From: Hydrogenophaga sp.
GTDB lineage: Bacteria; Pseudomonadota; Gammaproteobacteria; Burkholderiales; Burkholderiaceae_C
Reading direction: 5' to 3'
Assembly: GCA_030653975.1 (NCBI GenBank)
Contig: JAURYH010000044.1
Coordinates: 60,331-124,330, forward strand
Length of the DNA: 64,000 nt
Shown: one piece after another, positions 8,017 to 15,061 of the stretch
Layout: the number at the start of each line of letters is the position of its first letter
How positions within the stretch are numbered: position 1 is the first letter of the stretch
The notes under the pieces: model-generated
What the model saw: only the letters and a program-made list of their open reading frames with translations
Told to the model about the DNA's origin: nothing
Database searches by the model: none
Made by a program: the position numbers and the translations under genes

Positions 8017-9192
8017 ATGCCACTACCAACTTGCAGGGTCATTTGCGTGATGCATGACCAGACCGGGGAGCCCGTCCCCGGTGCCACGTTCGAGTTCATC
8101 CTGAACACACCCGAGGTCTACGAGGGCTACGTGACGCCAAGGCGCACCGTGGTCACGGCCGACGAGAGCGGTATCGCCGAGGCCGAGCTGTGGCCCAACC
8201 AGCTTGGATCGACAGAATCCGCGTACTCGGTTCGGCTGCGGAACCCGGCGACCGGGAAGACCTTCTCGCTTGCGGCCATCGTCCCCAACCAGGTTGCCGC
8301 CAATTTGCACGAGATCACCACGTTGCCGCCGTACCCGGGCAAGGTGGATGGACAGGTGATCATCGAGGGCGCGATCCTGGCCGGTCAGACAGCACAGGTT
8401 GCACAGCAAGCAGCCAGCGCATCGGCAAACAATGCGGCGGCCAGTGCTGCGGCTGCCCTGGCCAGCGAGACCGAGTCGACTGAACAGGCTGTGATTGCCA
8501 CCGCAGGCGCTGATGCTGCCGCCGGATCTGCAATCAGTGCTGCATCCAGTGCCACTGCCGCCCAGGATGCCAAGATCCTGGCCGAGGCCGCGCGGGATGA
8601 AGCTGAGGCCATTGTAGGTGGTGCTGCTGGTGGAGTGCTGTCTGGCTCGTATCCGAACCCCGGTTTTGCGGTTGACATGGCAACCCAGGGCGAACTGGAT
8701 GATCATGCTGGTAATACAGCAAACCCACACAGTGTGACCAAAACTCAGGTTGGCCTTGGCAACGCCGACAACACCAGCGACGTGGACAAACCCGTCAGCA
8801 CAGCGCAGCAAACCGCGATTGATGGGCGGGTCAGCAAGGCCGGCGACACGATGACGGGGCCTCTGGAGGTTCCGGCCAATGCATCCAACAGCCAGGTCTC
8901 CCGAGCTTCCGAAATTTTCGGTAAATCGCAGTCCTGGCAGACGGTCTCCAGAACCAACGGGGTCGGTTACACGAACAGCACCGGAAAGCCGATCCTTGCG
9001 TCCATTACCGCGACAAGCACTGGTGTGGATGGTGACTTGAGCATCAAGACAGATGGTCGTTATCAGTCGTCGTCCAACTACCCGACGGGACCTGGTATTC
9101 CGCTGGGCGCGCAAGCGGTCATTCCGCCGGGTGATACCTACCTGTACGAGTGGTCCGATTCCACTGGCGTATCTATCAAGGAGTTCCGATGA
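8017..9192 (+). CDS. Tail fibre protein
   Basis: A 391-residue fibre. Residues 1-115 form an immunoglobulin-like or beta domain. Residues ~120-205 are a long Ala/Ser-rich heptad region typical of trimeric fibre shafts. Residues ~235-270 contain NPHSVTKTQVGLGNADNT, the phage tail-fibre repeat seen in lambda Stf-type proteins. The last ~100 residues are beta-rich and would form the tip. It follows the glycine-rich protein and overlaps its accessory gene by 4 bases. The role is host attachment. Confidence 0.85.
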   Translation: MPLPTCRVICVMHDQTGEPVPGATFEFILNTPEVYEGYVTPRRTVVTADESGIAEAELWPNQLGSTESAYSVRLRNPATGKTFSLAAIVPNQVAANLHEITTLPPYPGKVDGQVIIEGAILAGQTAQVAQQAASASANNAAASAAAALASETESTEQAVIATAGADAAAGSAISAASSATAAQDAKILAEAARDEAEAIVGGAAGGVLSGSYPNPGFAVDMATQGELDDHAGNTANPHSVTKTQVGLGNADNTSDVDKPVSTAQQTAIDGRVSKAGDTMTGPLEVPANASNSQVSRASEIFGKSQSWQTVSRTNGVGYTNSTGKPILASITATSTGVDGDLSIKTDGRYQSSSNYPTGPGIPLGAQAVIPPGDTYLYEWSDSTGVSIKEFR

Positions 9193-9620
9193 AATATTTC
9201 CTTGTCGATGGTGCCGTCCGAGCTTATGAAGACGATGGCTCGCAAGATGACTACATCCCACCCGCCGCAGAGCCCATTACCGAAGCGCAGGCGCTGGAGA
9301 TTGTCAGTTTCGTCCCGGAGCTGACGCAGTACGAAAAAGACATCCGGCGCTACCAGCGCAGGGCCTCGGTCAAAGACCAGCTCATGGCCTTCATGGCGGC
9401 CGACAACATGAGCCGCGTGCGCTCCGGCGCATGGACTGTGCCTGACCTGACCGGGCTGATTGATGACCCCGCCGTGGCAGCGGCTCAGTCCTACATGGAC
9501 ACGCTCTCGTACGAGCTGGCCGCTCAGGCTATTGGTGCCGCGACGACCCCGTTGCTGACCGCTGAGATCAAGGCCAACTGGGTAGCCAAGCTGACCGAGC
9601 ATTTTTACCTTGTGCCCTGA
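9189..9620 (+). CDS. Tail fibre accessory protein, possibly assembly chaperone
   Basis: A 143-residue protein starting MKYFLVDGAVRAYEDDGSQD at ATG 9189, overlapping the fibre stop by 4 bases. The first ~35 residues form a small beta-hairpin module; the rest is helical with a coiled-coil-like middle. Size and the overlap directly behind a tail fibre gene suggest a fibre assembly chaperone, but the family is not recognised with certainty. Confidence 0.5.
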   Translation: MKYFLVDGAVRAYEDDGSQDDYIPPAAEPITEAQALEIVSFVPELTQYEKDIRRYQRRASVKDQLMAFMAADNMSRVRSGAWTVPDLTGLIDDPAVAAAQSYMDTLSYELAAQAIGAATTPLLTAEIKANWVAKLTEHFYLVP

Positions 9621-9656
9621 GCCGCGCCAGAACCACGCAACCACCAAGGACCACAA

Positions 9657-9905
9657 ATGGCCACTGAAATTCTTTCCATCGGCTCCAACAACTCGGCCGA
9701 ATTCACCGTCCTGAGTGGAACCCCGGTCACTCTGATCCTGCGCGGCGCCGGCAACGCGGCGGTGAAGATGAAGGGATCGGACGACTCGTTCATCACCATC
9801 GGCCAGCTCGATGCAAGCGCCCCGGTGCAAGTGCTGGACGTGCCAGGCACTTTCATCGTCAGCCGCCTCAATGGCGCCGACGTTGAAGTCGACAAGGAAG
9901 GCTGA
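9657..9905 (+). CDS. Small beta-rich phage protein
   Basis: An 82-residue all-beta protein with no Cys or membrane segment, preceded by CAAGGACC. Alternating hydrophobic strands suggest a compact beta-sandwich such as a small fibre-tip or decoration subunit. It lies between the fibre accessory gene and the tailspike candidate, 2 bases before the latter. Confidence 0.5.
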   Translation: MATEILSIGSNNSAEFTVLSGTPVTLILRGAGNAAVKMKGSDDSFITIGQLDASAPVQVLDVPGTFIVSRLNGADVEVDKEG

Positions 9906-9907
9906 GC

Positions 9908-11569
9908 ATGCTGCGCAGTCCGCTGAGTCCATCGCTTCGGCCGGCATTGAGCGCAACGGGCAACAACGCCCGCCGTCGTGCTGCGCCTGCGGTGCTGTCT
10001 TTCACTGAGCCGTCGAACCGATCTATCTTTACAGAGGGCGTAGGGAACACGATTACTACGACGAAATCGACGGTGGTAACGGCGGATGGGGTTTCCATTG
10101 GGACAGCGGACCCGACGCTTCTTTGGACGCCAACAGAGCAAGACTTCGATGTGACTCTGGCGGCTGGCGGCAATACGCTCACAGTATCTGTAGCCGAGGC
10201 GAACCGTATTGGGGACTTCAATTTGTGGACCCGTGCCAGTTTTGGCGGTGCGCCATCTGCAGTAGCGGACCCTTTTGGCGGCACTTCGGCTTGGCGTTTC
10301 ACGGCTACAGCAGCAGCCGCCAGTCACAACATAAGCCGCGCTATGTCGCCGATTTCGACTGTCAACAACAGCGGATTTGAGACATGGGTTCGATACAACC
10401 CTGATATGCCTGTTGTTGCGATCTACCCGTCCAACAACGACACTAGCGAATATTGCGCCATCCACATTGGGACAGGCGACAAGGTTGGAAACTTCGCTGA
10501 CCTGTGCGTTGTTGAAACCCGAGAGGTCGCCAGCGGCACATGGAAGCGTCTGCAGTTCCGACGTGGCAAGGGCGCCTTCACCACAAGCACTGTTGGTGTC
10601 TATGGACTTAAGACGCTGACAAGCCCGGTAAGCCTGTCCCAAACCATGGACGGCACAGAAACCATGGACGTATTCGCTCCCCGCTCAGCTGACGGTGTTC
10701 TTCCATTCACGGACTACGACCAGTTGCAGGTACTGAGCAAGGGCACCGTGACGGTTCCGACAACGGGAAACAACCCTTACGCCTTTGACTGCCAACGCTG
10801 GGAATCCAGAAGTCCTTTTCACGACAAGCGTCTCGATATGAATGCCAATCGCGGGCATTTGGATGTGGTTGTGCCAGACACCTACGACGCAAACCGGACC
10901 AAGCCATACCCGGTGCTGTACGTGCTGGAGGTGGAGAACTCCCCAGGAACTTCCTACTCAGATGGTCTTGGGTATCTGGAGTCTCTAGACGTGCACAACG
11001 TGCACAACGTGATACTGGCTCGTACAAAGTTCCCAGGTACTAGCGCTACGTCTCCTTGGTACGGAAACAAGGGAGACGGGACGGTGCAGCACAACATCCA
11101 CATGGCGAACTTCGTCAGATTCATGGAGGATCACTTCAACGCCGGGACCGGGCGTGATGACCGGCTTGCTCTGGGCTTCTCAAAATCCGGTTGGGGAGCA
11201 ATGTCTCTGCTGCTGATGGACCGTCTGTTTGGGTACATCGCTACATGGGACACACCGTACTCGATGACATACGGCGGCACAAATTACGGGCAGGTAAGCT
11301 TCTTTGGCAGTGAAGCGCAGTTCCTGCTATTCAACCCGATGACGATATTCGACGTGAACATAGCGAGCGTCAACGACAAACCACGTATCGTGCTTGCGGG
11401 TTCCGCGACGTTCGATACCGACACAGTTGCTATGGAGGCTTTTCTCAACGCTCGTGGAATTAGTCACACCTACCTTCGAACCGTTCTCGGAGGCGGTGGA
11501 GCAGACCATGACTGGGACACAGGGTGGGCGCCAGATGTGGTTTCAGCACTGTTCGCACTGCGCGCCTGA
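9908..11569 (+). CDS. Tailspike candidate with putative-esterase domain
   Basis: A 553-residue protein. Residues ~90-270 look like a concanavalin/jelly-roll carbohydrate-binding domain. Residues ~310-553 form an alpha/beta hydrolase of the putative esterase family (esterase D/antigen 85 type). The nucleophile elbow GFSKSGWGA puts the catalytic Ser at 425, and ADHDWDTGW puts the catalytic His at 534. In a tail-gene context this suggests an esterase that removes acyl groups from host capsule, exopolysaccharide or O-antigen. It lacks the usual right-handed beta-helix of tailspikes. Another reading is a cargo enzyme unrelated to adsorption. Confidence 0.75.
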   Translation: MLRSPLSPSLRPALSATGNNARRRAAPAVLSFTEPSNRSIFTEGVGNTITTTKSTVVTADGVSIGTADPTLLWTPTEQDFDVTLAAGGNTLTVSVAEANRIGDFNLWTRASFGGAPSAVADPFGGTSAWRFTATAAAASHNISRAMSPISTVNNSGFETWVRYNPDMPVVAIYPSNNDTSEYCAIHIGTGDKVGNFADLCVVETREVASGTWKRLQFRRGKGAFTTSTVGVYGLKTLTSPVSLSQTMDGTETMDVFAPRSADGVLPFTDYDQLQVLSKGTVTVPTTGNNPYAFDCQRWESRSPFHDKRLDMNANRGHLDVVVPDTYDANRTKPYPVLYVLEVENSPGTSYSDGLGYLESLDVHNVHNVILARTKFPGTSATSPWYGNKGDGTVQHNIHMANFVRFMEDHFNAGTGRDDRLALGFSKSGWGAMSLLLMDRLFGYIATWDTPYSMTYGGTNYGQVSFFGSEAQFLLFNPMTIFDVNIASVNDKPRIVLAGSATFDTDTVAMEAFLNARGISHTYLRTVLGGGGADHDWDTGWAPDVVSALFALRA

Positions 11570-11586
11570 CCATATTTGGAATTGCC

Positions 11587-12117
11587 ATGACCGGTCTAAC
11601 TCTGCGATTCACCCTCTGGTTTCTGCTGACCTTGGCCACGCTGACAGCCTGCGGCGGTGGTGATGACATCCCGGAAGTCATCGGGAAAAGCAATGTGTGC
11701 CCGCCTATCACCGAGCACTTGAGCGCGATAAACGCCGGGCGCGCTCAACGAGCTAAATGCGGCCCAGCGGCAAGACCTCTGTATTTGCACAACACATTGC
11801 AGTATGTCGCTCAGCAGCACGCCGAGTATTTGGCCATCGTGCAGCCGGATTTGCACGGGCAGGCGGACAGCATGCATCTCGACTCAAAGGGTCGGCGGGT
11901 GCAGGGCCGGCTGGCCGATGTGGGCCACCCGCGCTTCGCTGAGGAAGTGCTCGGCGCTGGGTACGAAACCGCAGCCGAAGTGATGGCCGCCTACAAAGAG
12001 TCTCCGCCGCACTGCCCGTGGGTCATGTGGCCGGAAGCCGCTGAGATCGGTTTGGGCTGCGCTGTTGCCAGCGATGGCCGCGCGTACTGGGTGCATGTTT
12101 TGGGACTGAAGCGATGA
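11587..12117 (+). CDS. CAP-domain lipoprotein
   Basis: A 176-residue lipoprotein: hydrophobic signal, then lipobox LTAC with lipidated Cys22 and a Gly/Asp linker. Residues ~45-176 resemble a CAP (SCP/PR-1, YkwD-like) domain, with LHNTLQYVAQQHAEYLA as the conserved helix, HGQADSMH nearby, and YWVHVLG as the closing strand. The frame is open back to 11524, but ATG 11587 starts the signal peptide. It ends in an ATGA overlap with the next gene. CAP lipoproteins are unusual among phage structural and lysis genes; a moron function such as surface alteration or superinfection exclusion is possible. Confidence 0.75.
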   Translation: MTGLTLRFTLWFLLTLATLTACGGGDDIPEVIGKSNVCPPITEHLSAINAGRAQRAKCGPAARPLYLHNTLQYVAQQHAEYLAIVQPDLHGQADSMHLDSKGRRVQGRLADVGHPRFAEEVLGAGYETAAEVMAAYKESPPHCPWVMWPEAAEIGLGCAVASDGRAYWVHVLGLKR

Positions 12118-12656
12118 TCGTCCTCGGCTACATCGGCGACCACAAAAAGGACGGGCTCACGGCTCGGCTCGGCTGGGGCATGGTACGACTGGCGCAGACC
12201 GGTCAACGCTTCGGGCGGGTGACGCACACCGAGGCGGTGTTGATGGGCCCGTGGTGGCATTGCACCATCGCCAGCGCCACCGTGCGCGACGGCTCTCAGG
12301 TGCGCATCAAAACCACCGAGCTCAACCCGGCGCACTGGATTGCGCTCGACGTTCCGGCCTGGGATGTCGTGAAGAGCGCGACCTGGTTCGAGAAACACGT
12401 CGGCATCCCCTACAGCAAGCTCGGCGCCTCCTCGTCGGCCAGCATGCTGGTGGCCATCGTGATCCGCCTGGCTGGCATCGCGGTGGCCAAGCTAGGCCAG
12501 TGGTGCAGCCGCTGCATCCCCGAGTCTCAGGGTGTACAGGGCGCAGAAGACCTGAGCCCGTCCGAGATGATGCTGCTGGCCTGGGCGCTGCCTGGCACGC
12601 GCGACATCACACAAGAATTTTTCTCAACAGCAAACGGAGCCAGCGGTGCCCAATGA
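12114..12656 (+). CDS. Permuted NlpC/P60-like (YiiX/LRAT-type) protein
   Basis: A 180-residue protein. Its N-terminal THTE (His38) and later WCSRC (Cys131, Cys134) match the order of circularly permuted NlpC/P60 papain-like enzymes, in which His precedes Cys. A hydrophobic helix at ~105-125 precedes the Cys. Such enzymes hydrolyse peptide or amide bonds in cell wall or lipids. The gene overlaps both the CAP lipoprotein before it and the holin-like gene after it, tying it to entry or lysis. Catalytic activity is inferred from two residues only. Confidence 0.55.
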   Translation: MIVLGYIGDHKKDGLTARLGWGMVRLAQTGQRFGRVTHTEAVLMGPWWHCTIASATVRDGSQVRIKTTELNPAHWIALDVPAWDVVKSATWFEKHVGIPYSKLGASSSASMLVAIVIRLAGIAVAKLGQWCSRCIPESQGVQGAEDLSPSEMMLLAWALPGTRDITQEFFSTANGASGAQ

Positions 12657-12945
12657 AATTGACAACAAGGTGGTGTTGCACCGCTTGGATTCGATCGACA
12701 AAACACTGGAGCGGATCACCGCCAGCATCGACCGGTTGGTGCTGGTCGAGGAGCGCCAAGCACGCACCCACGAGGCTGTGGAGCGCGCCTTCCGGGTGAT
12801 CGAGGCGCTGGATGGTCGAACACAGGCATTGGAGAAGCAACTGCCCGGGGTGTCGCGCACATCTAGCTGGATGGACCGCACGGTGTGGGCGGCGGCTGTG
12901 GTTGGCGTTTTGCTGATCCTCAAGCAAGCCGGAATTTCATGGTGA
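12646..12945 (+). CDS. Holin-like membrane protein with coiled coil
   Basis: A 99-residue protein starting at GTG 12646, overlapping the previous gene by 11 bases. Residues ~5-65 form a charged coiled coil (IDKTLERITASIDRLV); residues ~76-95 form one membrane helix (WAAAVVGVLLILKQAGI). One C-terminal TM and location just before the endolysin fit a class III-like holin or a lysis regulator. Confidence 0.55.
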   Translation: MPNEIDNKVVLHRLDSIDKTLERITASIDRLVLVEERQARTHEAVERAFRVIEALDGRTQALEKQLPGVSRTSSWMDRTVWAAAVVGVLLILKQAGISW

Positions 12946-12973
12946 GCCCGCACGGGCTAGAAGGAGAGAAGTG

Positions 12974-13882
12974 ATGCGATTTCGATACTGGTTCATGGGC
13001 TTCGGCTCGGCCGCCATCCTGGCAGCGCTGCTGCTCACCGACCCTGACAAGGGCCTGATGACCGGCATGCTGGTGCTTGCGCTGGTGACGCCGGTGCTGG
13101 CTGTGGCATTCGCCCACCTTGGGCGCCGCGGCCTGTTTGACTACCTGGACATGCAGAAGGTCGCAGAACGTGCCCAGGATAGCCCCACCGGCGCAGGACT
13201 GGTGTTCCTGGGGGTTTGCGTGGTGATCTTCGGTCTGCTGGGCCTGTTCGGCAAGTCGGCCAACGCCGAGGTGCCAGCGCAGGCGCACCAGTACCTGCCC
13301 ACCCTGGGTGCCGAGGTCAGCCGTATCTGGCCAGGCGCACCGAGCCGCGAATACTTTGGCGGCCTGATTGAACACGAGAGCGCCTGCCCGCGCAAGTCCA
13401 GCTGCTGGAAGCCGACGGCGCGCCTGAAGACGCAACGAGAAGAGGGCGCTGGCTTCGGGCAGCTCACCCGCGCCTGGAGCAAGACCGGCGCACTGCGCTT
13501 TGACAAGCTGGGCGAGATGCGCGACGCCCACCCGGCCCTGCGCGAACTCTCCTGGGCCACGATCTACCAGCGCCCGGACCTGCAGATGCGCACCATGATC
13601 ATCATGGTCAAGAGCGGCCACCAGCGATTCTCTACCACGGCTGAGCCGCTGGCCTTCGCGGATGCGGGCTACAACGGCGGCGACGGCGGGGTGCAGAAAG
13701 AGCGCCGCGCGTGTGGGCTCAAAGTTGGGTGTGACCCACAGCGCTGGTTCGGCCACGTCGAGCACGTCTGCCTCAAGAGTAGGGCACCACTGTACGGCAC
13801 CAGCTCGGCGTGTGACATCAATCGTCGTCACGTCCGAGACGTCTTGTTCGTGCGCGCGCCACAGTACCGGGGCATGGTATGA
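12974..13882 (+). CDS. Membrane-anchored endolysin, lysozyme/transglycosylase type
   Basis: A 302-residue protein with three membrane segments (residues ~5-21, 28-47 and 74-92), then a soluble domain that should be periplasmic. IEHES gives candidate catalytic Glu133 or Glu135, and EEGAGFGQLTRAW is the lytic-transglycosylase/lysozyme-type second motif. The C-terminal ~90 residues are Cys-rich (ADAGYNGGDGG, CDINRRHV) and may bind cell wall. ATG 12974 is preferred over GTG 12971 because AAGGAGAG at 12961-12968 is spaced ideally. Unlike soluble endolysins, it would not need a holin for export and would act from the inner membrane. Confidence 0.75.
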   Translation: MRFRYWFMGFGSAAILAALLLTDPDKGLMTGMLVLALVTPVLAVAFAHLGRRGLFDYLDMQKVAERAQDSPTGAGLVFLGVCVVIFGLLGLFGKSANAEVPAQAHQYLPTLGAEVSRIWPGAPSREYFGGLIEHESACPRKSSCWKPTARLKTQREEGAGFGQLTRAWSKTGALRFDKLGEMRDAHPALRELSWATIYQRPDLQMRTMIIMVKSGHQRFSTTAEPLAFADAGYNGGDGGVQKERRACGLKVGCDPQRWFGHVEHVCLKSRAPLYGTSSACDINRRHVRDVLFVRAPQYRGMV

Positions 13883-14472
13883 GCAAGGCCTGGAACTTGA
13901 TCAAGGGCGCTGGCGGCTGGCTCGTGAGCGGCTCGTCGTCGCTCTACCTCTACGGCGCCATCGCTGCGGCAGGCGCTGCTGCTGTCGGTGGCGCAGCATG
14001 GTGGCACAGCGCCAAGGTGGAGGCTGGCTACCATCGCGGCTACGCCGTGGCCACCGGCGAGCACCAGGCCGCCGTCAACCGATCGCTGATCCTGCAGGCC
14101 GAGCGCATCGCAACCCTTTCCAACGAACTGACGGAGGCCCTGAATGCCTATTCGATCACCTCAAACGCTCTGGCTGGCGCTCGCGCTGGCGCTGATCACC
14201 GTGGCCAGCGGGTGCGCGCAGTCGCCGCCGGCCCTGAGCTCGAACAACGACTTGGCGCTTCCGAGTGCGGCGTCGCGCGCACCTTTGCCGCCGGAGCCTT
14301 CCGCACAGCTCAAACGTGCCGAGACAATGTTGCAGAGCTTGGACTTGGCGTTGGCGGACTTGTTGAATCTTCTGCCTCCGCCCACTACGAGCACGCCCGC
14401 GCCGAAGCGCTGATCCGCTTCACAGCACCCCGCGCACCCCGCGCACCAAGCGTCTACAAGGCGCAGGAGTAA
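13879..14472 (+). CDS. Rz: Inner-membrane spanin (Rz-like)
   Basis: A 197-residue protein with one N-terminal membrane helix (~residues 22-42) and a periplasmic part with helical heptads at ~45-95. It follows the endolysin with an ATGA overlap and wholly contains a second lipoprotein frame at 14144-14413, the classic embedded Rz/Rz1 layout. Together with the outer-membrane partner it fuses the two membranes in the last step of Gram-negative lysis. It has no sequence feature beyond topology, so context carries the call. Confidence 0.75.
   Translation: MSKAWNLIKGAGGWLVSGSSSLYLYGAIAAAGAAAVGGAAWWHSAKVEAGYHRGYAVATGEHQAAVNRSLILQAERIATLSNELTEALNAYSITSNALAGARAGADHRGQRVRAVAAGPELEQRLGASECGVARTFAAGAFRTAQTCRDNVAELGLGVGGLVESSASAHYEHARAEALIRFTAPRAPRAPSVYKAQE
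14144..14413 (+). CDS. Rz1: Outer-membrane spanin lipoprotein (Rz1-like), embedded in Rz
   Basis: An 89-residue protein in the +1 frame, entirely inside the Rz gene. Residues 1-23 are a hydrophobic signal with lipobox ASGC (Cys24); the mature part is Pro/Ser-rich (SRAPLPPEPS, LLPPPTTSTPAPKR), as typical of Rz1. The start ATG at 14144 is preceded by ACGGAGG. Overlap plus lipobox plus prolines make this call strong. Confidence 0.8.
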   Translation: MPIRSPQTLWLALALALITVASGCAQSPPALSSNNDLALPSAASRAPLPPEPSAQLKRAETMLQSLDLALADLLNLLPPPTTSTPAPKR

Positions 14473-14475
14473 CCC

Positions 14476-15051
14476 ATGAAATCAGCATCACTGAAGCGCG
14501 TCATCACCAATGCCCTGGCGCTCGCCGCCGTCCTCACCCTGGGCGCTTGCGCCTCGCCGCGCACCGCCACCCTCAAGGACGGAGAGATCACCCACATCAC
14601 CAGCGCCGAAGCGGTGACCCTGGCCAAACAGGGCATCCGCAAAGACAAGGTGGCCGATGTGCAGAAGAATGCCAAGCCGATGGTTCGCATGGAGGCTCAT
14701 GCCGGACAGCCGATCACCATCAACGCCAAGGTGTTCGAGGTGTACGTGCCGCAAGATCTGAACGTGCTGCTGGCCGAGACGCCAGACGCCGTGAGCGAGA
14801 ACGTGCAGATGGCGGACAAGGCTGTCCGCTTCCTCGAACGCGTTGCCGTGCCGCTGGGCCTTGGCGCCATGGCGTTGAACGACCGCAACAACCAGCGCGC
14901 CAGCAACGAGCGCATCAACGAAACCAATGCACAGACCGAGCGCGAGCAGAACGCAGCCAGCGCCGATCAAACGTCAGCCTTCGTCGAGGCGCTGACCGAG
15001 AAGCCTGCCTTCTTCGTGCTGCCCGCTGGCGCCACGGCCGTCGCCTACTGA
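14476..15051 (+). CDS. Phage-encoded lipoprotein, unknown
   Basis: A 191-residue protein with a signal sequence and lipobox LGAC (Cys25). The mature part has a beta-rich section (ITINAKVFEVYVPQDLNVLL), a helix around 105-150 rich in Asn, Arg and Glu, and a short C-terminal strand. No family is recognised. It begins 3 bases after the Rz stop, so it is co-expressed with lysis genes, yet it is followed by a tail gene. It could be a virion-associated lipoprotein or an exclusion factor. Confidence 0.6.
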   Translation: MKSASLKRVITNALALAAVLTLGACASPRTATLKDGEITHITSAEAVTLAKQGIRKDKVADVQKNAKPMVRMEAHAGQPITINAKVFEVYVPQDLNVLLAETPDAVSENVQMADKAVRFLERVAVPLGLGAMALNDRNNQRASNERINETNAQTEREQNAASADQTSAFVEALTEKPAFFVLPAGATAVAY

Positions 15052-15061
15052 TCCGCCGCGA

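Noticed and set aside
12251..12799. 182-codon + strand frame over the NlpC-like and holin-like genes
   Set aside because: Arg/His/Pro-rich shadow crossing two better-supported genes.
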